Below are positions 44,652-55,103 of a stretch of DNA of 64,000 bases, piece by piece. The first letter of the stretch is position 1. Each line of letters opens with the position of its first letter. The notes beneath the pieces were generated by a model. It was given only the letters and a program-made list of their open reading frames with translations, had not been told where the DNA came from and ran no database searches. This DNA comes from Malania oleifera (lineage: Eukaryota > Streptophyta > Magnoliopsida > Santalales > Ximeniaceae), in contig NC_080422.1 in assembly GCF_029873635.1 (NCBI RefSeq), forward strand, positions 19,062,095-19,126,094, given 5' to 3'. Made by a program: the position numbers and the translations under genes.

Positions 44652-45729
44652 GAATGACTTGTGTCGAGTGTAGGAACCCGAGCTATAGTTCACGAAGGGT
44701 GACTTGCACCGGGGGTTCCCCGAGCTATAGTTCACGAAGGATGACTTGCACCGGGTGTAGGAACCCATGCTATAGTTCACGGAAGGGTGACTTGCACCGG
44801 GTGTAGGAACCCGAGCTATAGTTCTTGAGAGGTGACTTGCACCGGGTGTAGGAGCCCGAGCTATAGTTCACGGAAGGATGACTTGCACCGGGTGTAGGAA
44901 CCCGAGTTATAGTTCACGAAGGGTGACTTGCACCTGGTGTAGGAACCCGAGCTATAGTTCACGGAAGGGTGACTTACACCGGGTGTAGGAACTCGAGCTA
45001 TAGTTCACGAAGGGTGACTTGCACCCGGTGTAGCAACCTGAGCTATAGTTCTTGAGAGGTGACTTGCACCGGGTGTAGGAACCCGAGCTATAGTTCACGA
45101 AGGGTGACTTGCACCGGGTGTAGGAACCCATGCTATAGTTCACAGAAGGGTGACTTGCACCGGGTGTAGGAACCCGAGCTATAGTTCACGAAGGGTGACT
45201 TGCACCGGGTGTAGGAACCCGAGCTATAGTTCACGAAGAGTGACTTGCACCGGGTGTAGGAACCCGAGCTATAGTTCACGAAGGGTGACTTGCACCGGGT
45301 GTAGGAACCCAAGCTATAGTTCACAGAGGGGTGACTTGCACCGGGTGTAGGAACCCGAGCTATAGTTCACGAGGGGTGACTTGCACCGGGTGTAGGAACC
45401 CGAGCTATAGTTCACAAGGGGTGACTTGCACCGGGTGTAGGAACCCGAGCTATAGTTCACGAAGGATGACTTGCACCGGGTGTAGGAACCTGTGCTATAG
45501 TTCATGAGGGGTGACTTGCATCGGGTGTAGGAACCCGAGCTATAGTTCACTGATGGTGACTTGCACCGGGTGTAGGAACCCGAGCTATAGTTCACGAAGG
45601 GTGACTTGCACCAGGTGTAGGAACCCAAGCTATAGTTCACAGAGGGTGACTTGCACCGGGTGTAGGAACCCGAGCTATAGTTCACAGAAGGGTGACTTGC
45701 ACCGGGTGTAGGAGCCCGAGCTATAGTGT
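44652..45729. repeat. 45-bp tandem repeat, about 24 copies, in a Gypsy 3-prime UTR
   Basis: Unit: GTGACTTGCACCGGGTGTAG then GAACCCGAGCTATAGTTCAC and GAAGG, with copies of 44 to 47 bases. I count 24 units by their CTATAGT landmark. Copies differ by a few bases each (GAAGGG, GGAAGG, GAGGGG, AGAGGG junction variants). The period is 15 codons, so long ORFs appear on both strands (SYTRCKSPFVNYSSG on minus). It lies between the pol stop and the PPT, the region in which Ogre-type elements are known to hold variable tandem repeats. Confidence 0.95.
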
Positions 45730-47604
45730 ATGTAGTAATAACTCAAACATTAGTGAGACAAAGGTTGTTTGGATAATGATCAAAAGAGATGCATGACAAG
45801 AGGAGTATGACTAGAATGTAGTAGTGCATGTATGCTGTCTACTGTGGTACCAGAAAATGGGGATATGTTGCTACATGTTTCTATGCAATGTATAAAATGT
45901 ATGGTAATGAATGAAGGAAATGCCTGAATCTTTTCCCCTAGTGCGTCTGTGATCAATAACCTCATCTTTCATCTTAGCCATGTTTTTGATACTTGCCACA
46001 TCTGCAACTGATCTTGGCTCAATTTTCTTAATTCACCCAATCATGGAGACGATTGACTTGGCTAAAAGGAAACTCACTAAAAAAATCTGCCTCAGTTGAA
46101 TGGATCTACAACCAATATTAACCCTGTTTGCTTAATGCAATTGGATAGGGAGACATCTGACAAGCTTTGGCACTACAATTGCCTCATTGCAAATGCATCA
46201 GTAAAAACTCTCAGTTTCATATGAAGGCCACAACCTCTTCGGATCCTGCCTTATTCATCGGTTGTACACCACATTTCCATTTTTCATGAAAGCTCTAAGT
46301 CATATTTGCTGATCATGCCTGAAACAGGAAGCATACTAGCGAACTCTTTTGATTACCCTATTCTTGAGACTATGAAAAAGGTTTTTTTTTTTTTTAAGAA
46401 ATATCCAACCATGTAATTGTAACATCCCTTTGCTACATCAAAAGATCATATATGCAAGATGACTAGTTTACCAGGCTTAAATGTCAGTTCAAAGGGAAAA
46501 CTTTATACTAGTATTCAAAAAGTCGAAACACATGAATGTTAAGTTGTCAAGCTTAATTCTCCTTTGATTGATTTTTCCCCTTTTGTTGATGACCCCAAAC
46601 ATTTCTCCCTCCTTTCGCCTTATTCTGTTGTGAACCCCTGTAATTCTCAAGTTAAATTATTGCCTCAGGTTTAGTTCATGTTTTGATCTCAAGATGGTCT
46701 TTAAGACTCGGGACAAAACGTAGGCTTGGGGATATAGGTTTTCTGAAGAAAAGGGAAACTATGGCTCAAAAATCCCAACCCATAATGACATTCTCTGCCC
46801 CAGTTTAAGTTAAGGCACTTTGTTTTGGCTTTGACCGAACTTGTCCTTTAAACAAGCTGCTTACGTACCTTTTCAGGATCAGGTCATTACGTAGTTCAGA
46901 CTTAACATTGAGTCTGACAAATCATTAGAGACAACAATGTATACCAATCTGGTCAGGTCTTTTATTTGGACTGTAATATAGGCTAGGGGTATGGGTTAAA
47001 GAAAGAAAGAGTTAAATAAGGCTCAAAATTAGCACTTTCATCAAGGGCAACTTTGGTCAAAGATCGCATGCGTAGTATGTCCTTTATTTTCTCTCTTTTC
47101 TTCTTTTTCCATTTGCTTTTGCTTCTCCCTTTTGTTTTTCTCTTTCATGAAGGGATTCGATCATTTTTGTTTGGACTTCATTTGGGACTAATCCTTTGAA
47201 ATTGCCCCAGTGTGGGGTGTGATCCTTTGACGGGTTAATCAAGAATTGAATTTTCCAGGCTCAAGAAGGGCTTGCAAGGGATCTCTTTTTGTTTCTTTCG
47301 GGTAGCATAAAGATGGCCTGCCATCATTTCGAGTAGCCAATTGTTGTCTCATATGACTTGCCAGACCCTAAAGGACCCATACCCAGGTTAAATTTTGTAA
47401 ACTGACTTTTGAAAAAATACTGGTTTATCATTTAGGCTCAACTTGGTTACCAAATGGTAAATCGTTATTTGGCTCTTTTATAGGAAAGCAGATCGGCCAA
47501 CGATGGCCATCTATCATTTGATCAAAACATGAGTAATGAACAGTCATTAGATTTATGAAGCAAACCATCATCTTATTGAATTTCCTTAAGAGTTTACAGG
47601 GTTT
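45730..47604 (-). other. 3-prime UTR of the Tat/Ogre-like element
   Basis: About 1.9 kb without a supported ORF between the tandem repeat and the pol stop. It contains two short blocks with TGCCCCAG (about 46796 and 47202) and a poly-T run at 46382-46395. Confidence 0.65.
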
Positions 47605-48294
47605 CTAAGAAAAATATTTCTTTACCGCATCTGAGTTTGTGGGGTGCACCAGATCGGCTCCATCCATGTTTGATAACAATAGGGCACCTCCTGAAAATGC
47701 TTTCTTTACCATATACGGCCCTTCATAATTTGGGGTCCACTTACCTCGGGGGTCATTATGAATTGGTAAAATCTTTTTCAAGACTAGATCTCCTTCTTGA
47801 AACCGTCGAATACGCACTTTCTTGTTAAAAGCTCTCATCATTCTCCTTTGGTATAACTGCCCATGAACTATAGCTGTCAATCTTTTTTCTTCAATTAGAT
47901 TCAACTGGTCATATCTAGATTGCACCCATTCTGCTTCGGTTAACTCTGCTTCTTTTAAGACTCGTAACGATGGAATCTCAACTTCTATCGGAATTACAGC
48001 CTCCATTCCGTACACCAAAGAGAAAGGGGTAGCCCCTGTAGATGTTCGAACAGTGGTTCGATAGGCCAATAAAGCGAAAGGTAACTTGTCATGCCAATCT
48101 CTATAGGTCTCTGTCATTTTTTTCAAGATGCTCTTGATGTTCTTATTGGCTGCTTCCACTGCTCCATTCATTTGAGGTCGATAGGGGGCTGAATTATGAT
48201 GCTTGACCTTGAACTGACTGCATAATTTTGTCATGAGCTTGTTGTTCAAGTTTTTAGCATTGTCTGATATTATCCTTCGGTTTGCGTCGTATGA
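47605..48294 (-). pseudogene. Gypsy integrase C-terminal half (second D and E of DDE)
   Basis: The coding match starts near 48290 with IISDNAKNLNNK (second catalytic Asp) and continues through HNSAPYRPQMNGAVEAANKN (catalytic Glu), ALLAYRTTVRTSTGATPFSLVYG, EVEIPSLRVL and the C-terminal GKWTPNYEGPYMVKKAF segment that binds DNA. The last 214 residues (from 48249) are open. Separated from the first half by the foreign insert at 48295-48715. Confidence 0.92.
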
Positions 48295-48715
48295 ACCATG
48301 TCCGACTGCTAACCTTTCCTTCCCACCAGTAACTCATCTGTCCGTCTACCGCTTCTTCCAGCCTTGGTCTTGCTTTTTTCCTGCCTATATTGATTATCTT
48401 TCCTCTCTTCAATTCCTTCCGTTCTCCCTCTTCTCCGCCTTCCATTTCAAGCACCTTCCCGCTCTTGTCCTTTTCTTTTCTTTTGTGTGTATTTTTTCGT
48501 ATTCTCCTCTTCGTCGCCCAATCTCTTCCATTACTGTTTCAATTTTCTTGTCTTGTATCTCTCAGTCCTTTCCACTCATATTTTTGGCATTACAACAGTT
48601 CGTTCTAGCTCCGTGATCCCTCAGTCTTCACCCTGTCTTTTATGATTAGGGTTCTACCAGGTGACCCCCTTGTGAGGTTGTAGGGGGATGGGGGGTTAAG
48701 TGGGATACCCTACCG
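48295..48715. other. Foreign insert of about 420 bases in the integrase core
   Basis: Homology to integrase stops at GAATTAATTTGCGG (minus, about 48718) and resumes at CGAAGGATAATATCAGAC (about 48294). The sequence between is pyrimidine-rich on the plus strand, with no transposon family that I recognise. Its borders carry short inverted sequence (TTTGCG at 48292-48297, CGCAAA at 48714-48719), and no clear direct duplication is visible. Confidence 0.65.
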
Positions 48716-49472
48716 CAAATTAATTCTCTCATGATAATGATTGTTACATTTGAGTGACATTAGAGATGATGCTGCTTCTACCCATTTGGTGAAGTAGTCA
48801 ATGCCACGAAAATGAATCGATGCCCATCTACTGGCCTTTGGGGTTATCGGTACGATCAAAATCCATGCCCCATGCTGAGAAAGGCAAGTGCATGTAGAAT
48901 AACTGGAAGTTGTGAGGAGGGTGCGACTTGTTGCGATATACCATGTAGATTTGACACTTATGGCACTTTTCGAATACATAGACTCTATGACCATCCCGTT
49001 CCATGGTATACAATAGTATCCTACTGACCTTTAGGATTTTTCGGGCCAACGAGTGTCCTCCCGCATGGGTCCCACAAACGCTGTCGTGTACTTCTTGTAT
49101 GATTTGTCTTGCCTCTTGCAACTCCACGCACCGTAGGAGGGTCATATCATGGTTCCTTTTATACAATATCTCCCCATCTAAAAAGAATCCCATAGCTAGC
49201 CTTCGAATTGTCTTTCGATCATTATTAGAGGCTCCTATGGGATACTCCTTCCATTGAATGTATGTTTTGATATCATGAAACCATGGCTTCCCATCAACTT
49301 CTTCCGTCATTATACAATATGCAGGTTCCCTATGCATCCTTATTCGAATGGGTTCAATCTCTATTCCGGACTCAACCTTAAATAAAGCCGCCAATGTTGC
49401 TAGCGCATCAGGGATTAAGTTACTCTCTCTCGGTAAATGTGAAAAACTGATAGTATCGAATTCCTGCATCAT
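48716..49472 (-). pseudogene. Gypsy integrase N-terminal half (zinc finger, first D)
   Basis: Open from 49472 to 48828: FDTISFSHLPRESNLIPDALATLA, then the HHCC zinc-binding domain (VHDSVCGTHAGGHSLARKIL ... CHKCQI) and AWGMDFDRTDNPKG. A frameshift follows; the next frame (to 48710) has HFRGIDYFTKWVEAAS with the first catalytic Asp region. Catalysis is impossible as it stands. Confidence 0.9.
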
Positions 49473-50565
49473 TTCCTAAATGAACTCCTGATATGGTATT
49501 AATTTGGAATCCCGAGTTTCCCACTTCCTAGTCAATTGATAAATTACCAAAGCGGAATCTCCTTTTACAATCAATTTTTTAATGCCTTGGTCAATAGCTG
49601 CCTGTAAGCCCAATACGCACGCTTCATACTCAGCTATATTATTGGTACACGGAAAGGTGAGTTTGGCTGTGACTGGGTAATATTTACCCTCTGGTGATAT
49701 GAGTACAGCCCCTATTCCATGCCCCCATATGTTGGTTGCCCCGTCAAATAGCATCATCCACCTAACATTACCTTCCTTTTCTTGATCAATTGAATCAATA
49801 TCTTGATTTGGGAAGTCAAACTCCATGGATTGGTAATCATTAACGGCCCTATCAGCCAAATATTCTACTATAATGCTCCCTTTGATGGCTTTTCTCGTTA
49901 CATATGTAATATCATATTCAGTCAACAGCATTTGCCAACGAGCCATCCGCCCTGTTACTGCAGGTTTCTCGAAAACATACTTAATCGGATCCATTTTAGA
50001 AATCAGCCATGTTGTGTAATACAGTGTGTATTGCCTTAATCTACTAACCACCCACACCAAAGCGCAACACGTCTTCTCCAAGTTAGAGTACCTAGATTCG
50101 TATTCTATGAATTTTTTGCTTAAATAATAGATGGCGCGCTCCTTTCTTCCAGACTCATTGTGTTGTCCTAACACACACCCCATGGAATTCTCTGATACTA
50201 CTAAGTATAATATAAGAGGCCTTCCAGGTACAGGGGGAACCAAAACTGGAGGGTTCAATAGATATTCTTTTATTTTCTCAAAAGCTTTCTGACAATCTTC
50301 ACTCCATTTTTCGGGGTTATCCTTCTTCAGCAGCTTAAATATGGGCTCACAAGTAGCAGTCAACTGAGATATAAATCGAGCTATGTAGTTCAATTGGCCT
50401 AGGAAACTCCTGACTTCTTTTTCGATTTTGGGACTAGGCATTTCTCGAATAGCTTTTATTTTATCTGGGTCTACCTCAATCCCTTTCTCACTTACGATAA
50501 ATCCCAACAATTTTCCTGAAGAAGCTCCGAATGTACATTTTTCTGGATTTAATTTCAGTTGACAT
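49473..50565 (-). pseudogene. Gypsy RT thumb, RNase H and second (archaeal-type) RNase H
   Basis: Open at 49476-50510: LGFIVSEKGIEVDPDKIKAI, FLGQLNYIARFISQLT, the first RNase H (VLGQHNESGRKERAIYYLSKKF, YSNLEKTCCALVW), a connector, and a second RNase H domain (RWMMLFDGATNIWGHGIGAVL ... FPCTNNIAEYEACVLGLQAA ... VKGDSALVIYQL). Two RNase H domains before integrase are the mark of the Tat lineage. One in-frame stop separates it from RT (about 50562) and one from integrase (about 49479). Confidence 0.93.
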
Positions 50566-51172
50566 TTTCATAGTCTTTCAAATAGCTTCCTTAAGTTCAT
50601 CACATGGCTATACTCATCCCGAGACTTAACAATCATGTCGTCCACATATACCTCTATCTCCTTATGCATCAGGTCGTGGAATAACGTTACCATGGCTCTC
50701 TGATAGGTTGCCCCTGCATTCTTTAAACCAAAGGGCATAACCTTGTAGCAAAAGGTCCCCCATAAGGTGATGAACATGGTCTTCTCTTTATCTTCTGGGG
50801 CCATCTTAATTTGATTATATCCGGAAAATCCATCCATGAATGAAAACAGGGCATGTCCCGCCGTATTGTCTACCAGCACATCTATGTGTGGAAGTGGGAA
50901 ATTATCTTTAGGGCTAGCTTTATTCAAGTCTCGATAGTCAACACAGATTCTCACTTTTCCATTTTTCTTCATTATTGGAACTACATTGGCCATCCACTCT
51001 GGATATTTGGCTATTTCTAAAAAACCAGCCTCAAACTGCTTCTGTACCTCTTCTTTTATTTTGATCAACATATCTGGGCGCATTCTCCTCAGTTTCTGTT
51101 TTACCGGTTTGCTATCTGGGTAAATGGGTATTTTATGTGTTACTAAGTCTGTATCCAAACCTGGCATGTCCT
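50566..51172 (-). pseudogene. Gypsy reverse transcriptase (palm and fingers)
   Basis: Open at 50568-51167: VKQKLRRMRPDMLIKIKEEV, VVPIMKKNGKVRICVDYRDL, KDNFPLPHID, FMDGFSGYNQI, FCYKVMPFGLKNAGATYQRA and the catalytic VYVDDMIVKS. All RT core motifs, including YVDD, look intact. A single in-frame stop at about 51173 precedes MPGLD; another follows LFERL. Confidence 0.95.
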
Positions 51173-51689
51173 AATATGACCATGCGAAAACATCTCGGTA
51201 TTCCTTCAGAAGGTTTATCATTTCGCATCTTTCTCTTTCTCCCAACAGTGCCTCGATTTTTACTTCTTTTGGTTCCTCATTAGTCCCCAAATTTATTGTG
51301 ACCGTGGGGTCACTACTGGTTAAAGTTGGTTTTTCATCTAATTTCAACATTCTTTGCATTTCAAGTGATAAGTCGGTCTCCTCTTCTATTTCAGCTTCTA
51401 GGATTAAGTTTTCAAAGTTAACATCAATTTCTGGCTCATGAATACTGGTATGATTATTTTCCCTATCCCTGCATAAAACAAAGGTAAACAATTCTTTGAC
51501 AAATGACCCCATGATGTAATAAATGCGAAAGAAATGCATACTGGTTTTATTGATGAAAAAGACAAACGGTCCGAGGCAATAATGTCCACGGATTACAAAA
51601 AGAAAGCAAAATGAGCAAAAGCTATTACATGAAGTGAATTGGGTAATCAAAAGATGTCCAGTTTTGAATTTCTGCTCTTGTAGTCAATG
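51173..51689 (-). pseudogene. Gypsy region upstream of RT, truncated
   Basis: Coding similarity from about 51530 (MGSFVKELFTFVLC) through EVKIEALLGERERCEMINLL and KEYRDVFAWSY, the usual lead into RT. Further right, to about 51689, is non-coding leader or intron-like sequence. Gag and protease are absent: the element is cut here by the Copia fragment at 51690. Confidence 0.8.
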
Positions 51690-52407
51690 GGTAGATCCAT
51701 CTAATGGATGAGCAAGAATCCCCTGTTGATGTTAAAATGATAGTGGGCATGATTGGGAAGAGTCTCCTAATCTCACTGCTAGTAGGTCTGATATTATGTT
51801 GAGTGGTGCATGTGTGCTGATTTTCAGGCTGACCCTAAGGAATCCCATCTGAAAGCTGTTAAACGAATTCTTAGGTATCTAGTTGGAACTATAGAGTTAG
51901 GACTCTGGTACCCTAAGCATACTACCTTTGAGATTGTTAGTTACCACTGATGCTGACTTTGCCGGTAGTAAGGTTGATAGAAAAAGCACTAGCGGCACTT
52001 GTCATTACTTAGGACAATCTCTTGTTTCTTGGTTTTCTAAGAAACAAAACTCAGTTGCCTTATCCACCGCCGAAGCTGAATATATTGCAGCTGGAAGTTG
52101 TGCCCAAACTCTTTATATGAAACAACAACTTATGGATTTTGGATTGCACTATGAAACAATACCGATTAAATGTGATAATACTAGTGCAATCAACATCTCC
52201 AAAAATCCTATCTCACATTCAAGAACTAAACACATTGAGATTAGACATCATTTTCTTCGTGATCATGTGCAAAAAGGAGATGTGGCTCTTGAGTTTGTAT
52301 GCACAGATGAACAGTGGGCTGATATATTCACTAAGCCACTACCTGAGGATAGATTCATACAAATTAGACGTGAGTTAGGCTTAATGCATAGTAGAGAAGC
52401 TTCCTAA
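51690..52407 (+). pseudogene. SIRE-like Copia RT end and RNase H (element E)
   Basis: It starts in the RT C-terminus (LTASRSDIM at about 51775; ESHLKAVKRILRYLVGT at about 51847) with frameshifts near 51830 and 51940. It is then open at 51928-52407: TTDADFAGSKVDRKSTSGTC, LVSWFSKKQNSVALSTAEAE, CDNTSAINISKNPISHSRTK and VCTDEQWADIFTKPLPEDRF, the full Copia RNase H signature, ending near GLMHSREAS. The 5-prime junction with the Gypsy element is within about 51650-51700. Confidence 0.92.
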
Positions 52408-52977
52408 ACTAAAATGCCTCATAACTTGCATAATTTTAGGGGGAGCCCTCTTATGTGAACTTTTCAAGTCTTAGCAACTGATCTTATTGTTGATTTATCT
52501 TTTTGCTTGAGATATTGTGAAAATTGGTTGTTGATTGGGTGCTTATGTCATACGCTCATTTATTGCATGTTCATATTGACTATTATCTATGATTGCATCA
52601 TTGTCCAATTCATGGCCATTTTGACAGTTTATTTGTTGTGTTGGACCATACTGAACTGTTTGAGTAGTTGTGGATAAACTATTAGGAAATATAAACTCAA
52701 AACAGGTTACACTTATACAGGTTTACTTTTGGAAATTCCTATTTACAAACGGCACTCTGCCGAAATTTTTCAAAATCCCTTTCCAAAATTATTCTTGTAT
52801 AAATGTACTTAACAACCCATGCCTAGACTTTTAATTCCGATGACCCTTTTTGCTGTTTCCAAAAGGGGGAGATGGAAAGAGAGGCAAATTGGATGCATCT
52901 TGTGAGGGGGAGCCTTCTTAGGGCTTAACCCCTATAGTTTTGCCAATCGGGTTTGTCATCATCAAAAAGGGGGAGAA
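52408..52977 (+). other. 3-prime UTR and PPT of SIRE-like element E
   Basis: Non-coding. TTTTAGGGGGAGCCCTC at 52436, AAAAGGGGGAGATGG at 52860, and AAAAAGGGGGAGAA (52964-52977) directly before the LTR. The middle part contains the same type of text as 35240-35460 (AACAGGT..., GGCACTCTGCCGAAATTT). Confidence 0.85.
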
Positions 52978-53254
52978 TGTTGACTTATAGGTCACACCCT
53001 GGTTTTGATAATGACAAAGACAATTGTATTTAATAAATATCTAATTCATGTGCAGGTTCATATTAGCATATCTTCAGTCGCACGTGAAAAGCTTAAAGAC
53101 TTGAAGACAATTTCATACTCTTAATTGTAATAGTTTTTAAATGAAATTTGTCTATAATAGTAATTAGGGTTTTCGGTTTGTAATAAGCTCACACACATCA
53201 CATGCATGAATTAATTTGTAAGCTCAAACCGAACCATAGAAAGACCTTAGGGTG

Positions 53255-53800
53255 AACCATCGGTAGACTGACACTGGACTTTTTCGGTGTTTCCAAATTG
53301 GACCCCAAGTGACCTTAGGACACGCACATATGCACATATGTTTATTAGGCACTTGAAATAGACTTATTTGGGTCAATTCGGGACCAAAATGCACACTTGG
53401 TGCACTTTCGATCGATCGGCCAACTCAGTTCAATCTGGCCTGGTCGACCGAAACCGGTCCGAGTCAATTGTTTGACCCAGGCCCGGTCGACCGAGCCCTT
53501 ATAGGTCATTTGACATCGGTCGACCGAACCTCCTGGGAGTCAACTTTTTGACCTCCCGGTCGACCGACCAGATTTGTACTCCAGCGACCTGGTTGACCGA
53601 AGGGTCTTGGAAGAATTCCCAGCGGTCTGGTCGACCGAGCCATGCAGTTCAAAAAGGGCCCAGTCGACCGAACCTCGGAGTTTTTGAAAATCGCCCTTAC
53701 CCGGTCGACCGACCACTCAGTTCAAAATCCCCCTGGTTGACCGAGCTACTTGAGTCTTGGTCGACCGAACCATTTCTAGTCGACCGGACCTCTCGGGTTG
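53255..53800. repeat. Palindrome array, GGTCGACCGA type
   Basis: Exact GTCGAC occurs nine times between 53443 and 53784 (53443, 53486, 53519, 53559, 53630, 53663, 53704, 53760, 53779), plus GTTGAC variants at about 53592 and 53736. Counting those, most steps between successive copies are 32 to 43 bases. A six-base word is expected about once in 4 kb by chance. Confidence 0.92.
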
Positions 53801-53914
53801 CTCCCATTTTTTACCGCAGTTAATAATTTTTTAACGGGGTTAAATTATCTTAAGTGTCATTAATCTTTTCCAAAAATCCCTAATAAGTCCCCAACGGTCA
53901 AAATTTTTAGTATG

Positions 53915-53928
53915 TCTATATATACTCC
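53915..53928 (+). promoter_or_regulatory. LTR TATA box
   Basis: TCTATATATACTCC followed by TTCATTTGG, about 130 bases after the last palindrome. Confidence 0.65.
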
Positions 53929-55103
53929 TTCATTTGGTGATTTAAGCACGGATTAGCAAAAAGATTAACAAAATTTCTCTCAAGCCAAAATACTCATTTT
54001 TGCCTCTCATTACTCACACTTCTTTTGAAACCTACTCAAGCTTACACTCTTCATCCATCTAAATCATTTGTAAGTGTATTGAGTACTTTTACTTAGAGGT
54101 TAGCTCTCCATATTGTTGCATATTTGAATCGATTTTTGAGAGCATAACCTAAGTTTTCTTAGGAGGCTTTGCCAATAAGCCTGCCCTAAGAAAGACTTGT
54201 TGTGACATCCCAAGTATTGCATTCTCGTTGCAATATCTTAGGAAGTTCATTTTTGTTTGGAGATTGCAAAAATACTTTCAAACATATCCGAATATCTTGT
54301 GGTGTTCATATTGATATATTTGTGAAAAGATATTCGTGTGTGTAATATATCAATCTTTGTGGTATTATTTATACAAGTATATATATATCATTTGCCGAAA
54401 ACAAAGATTATCTATATTGCAATCCAAGCATATACGCATTCTATTGATTGATAATATTGAGGCTTGTTTGATATTCTATGTGAACACTCTTGACTGAATA
54501 TTTTGAAGTACACAGATTATTATTGACACTCTCACGTACTTGCTACACAGATAGAAAACATTGTTGAGAGTTGACATATTTAGACCACACAGAGCTTACA
54601 TTATTAAATCATCTGTGGTGTTTGTGTTTGTGCGCACTTGTGGTACAAATCTGCTTTACGTGAAAGCACTCTTGTATTGTGCCTTTGATTGTATATCTGA
54701 GAGATTTCAGGTGTGGCCTGAGGGGGCGGTAATCCAGCCCGGTAAGGATTGGTGTAAAGGTTGAGGTCAGCCCTGTGTTAATTTGACCTGGTTTGTATAG
54801 GTGCCACTCCACCCGTTTAAGTGAGCAAGGTATTGTGATAATCCTTGTGCTGGTTAGCCAAGGCGGGGACGTAGGCAGTTGGCCGAACCTCGATAACATA
54901 TCTGCGTGTCATCCTCTCTTTTACTGCTTTCTAGTGCTTGTATGGTTGTTTAAACTGCTTTATTTTATTTTTGGTATATTTACATTATTTGCACTAGATT
55001 GACCCTAGGCTTGTGAACATACTGCTGCTAAGTTGAATACCTAGGAGATAAAATTTAAAAATACCAATTCACCCCCCCTCTTGGGATCACGGTAAAGCTA
55101 ACA

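Larger units (their letters stand above)
52978..55103 (+). mobile_element. 3-prime LTR, SIRE-like Copia (element E)
   Basis: 2126 bases, TGTTGACTTATAGGTCAC ... GTAAAGCTAACA. It is close in layout to the LTRs at 35621 and 62493: the same start, the GGTCGACCGA array, TTACCGCAGTTAA, the TATA box TCTATATATACTCC, GGCCGAACCTCGATAACATAT and CACCCCCCCTCTTGGG. Confidence 0.93.

Noticed and set aside
44508-45711. Repetitive ORFs on both strands (SYTRCKSPFVNYSSG and TGCRNPSYSSRRV types)
   Set aside because: Both strands are open because the 45-base tandem repeat is a multiple of three; it is in a 3-prime UTR and has no start, domain or codon signature.
48233-48616. 127-residue hydrophobic ORF (plus)
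   Set aside because: Spans the junction of integrase and the foreign insert, pyrimidine-rich; no family signature.
53443-53784. CRISPR-like layout: short palindromic repeats with spacers of similar size
   Set aside because: Repeats are only about 10-13 bases, degenerate, and lie inside a plant retrotransposon LTR; no cas genes and clear eukaryotic context.
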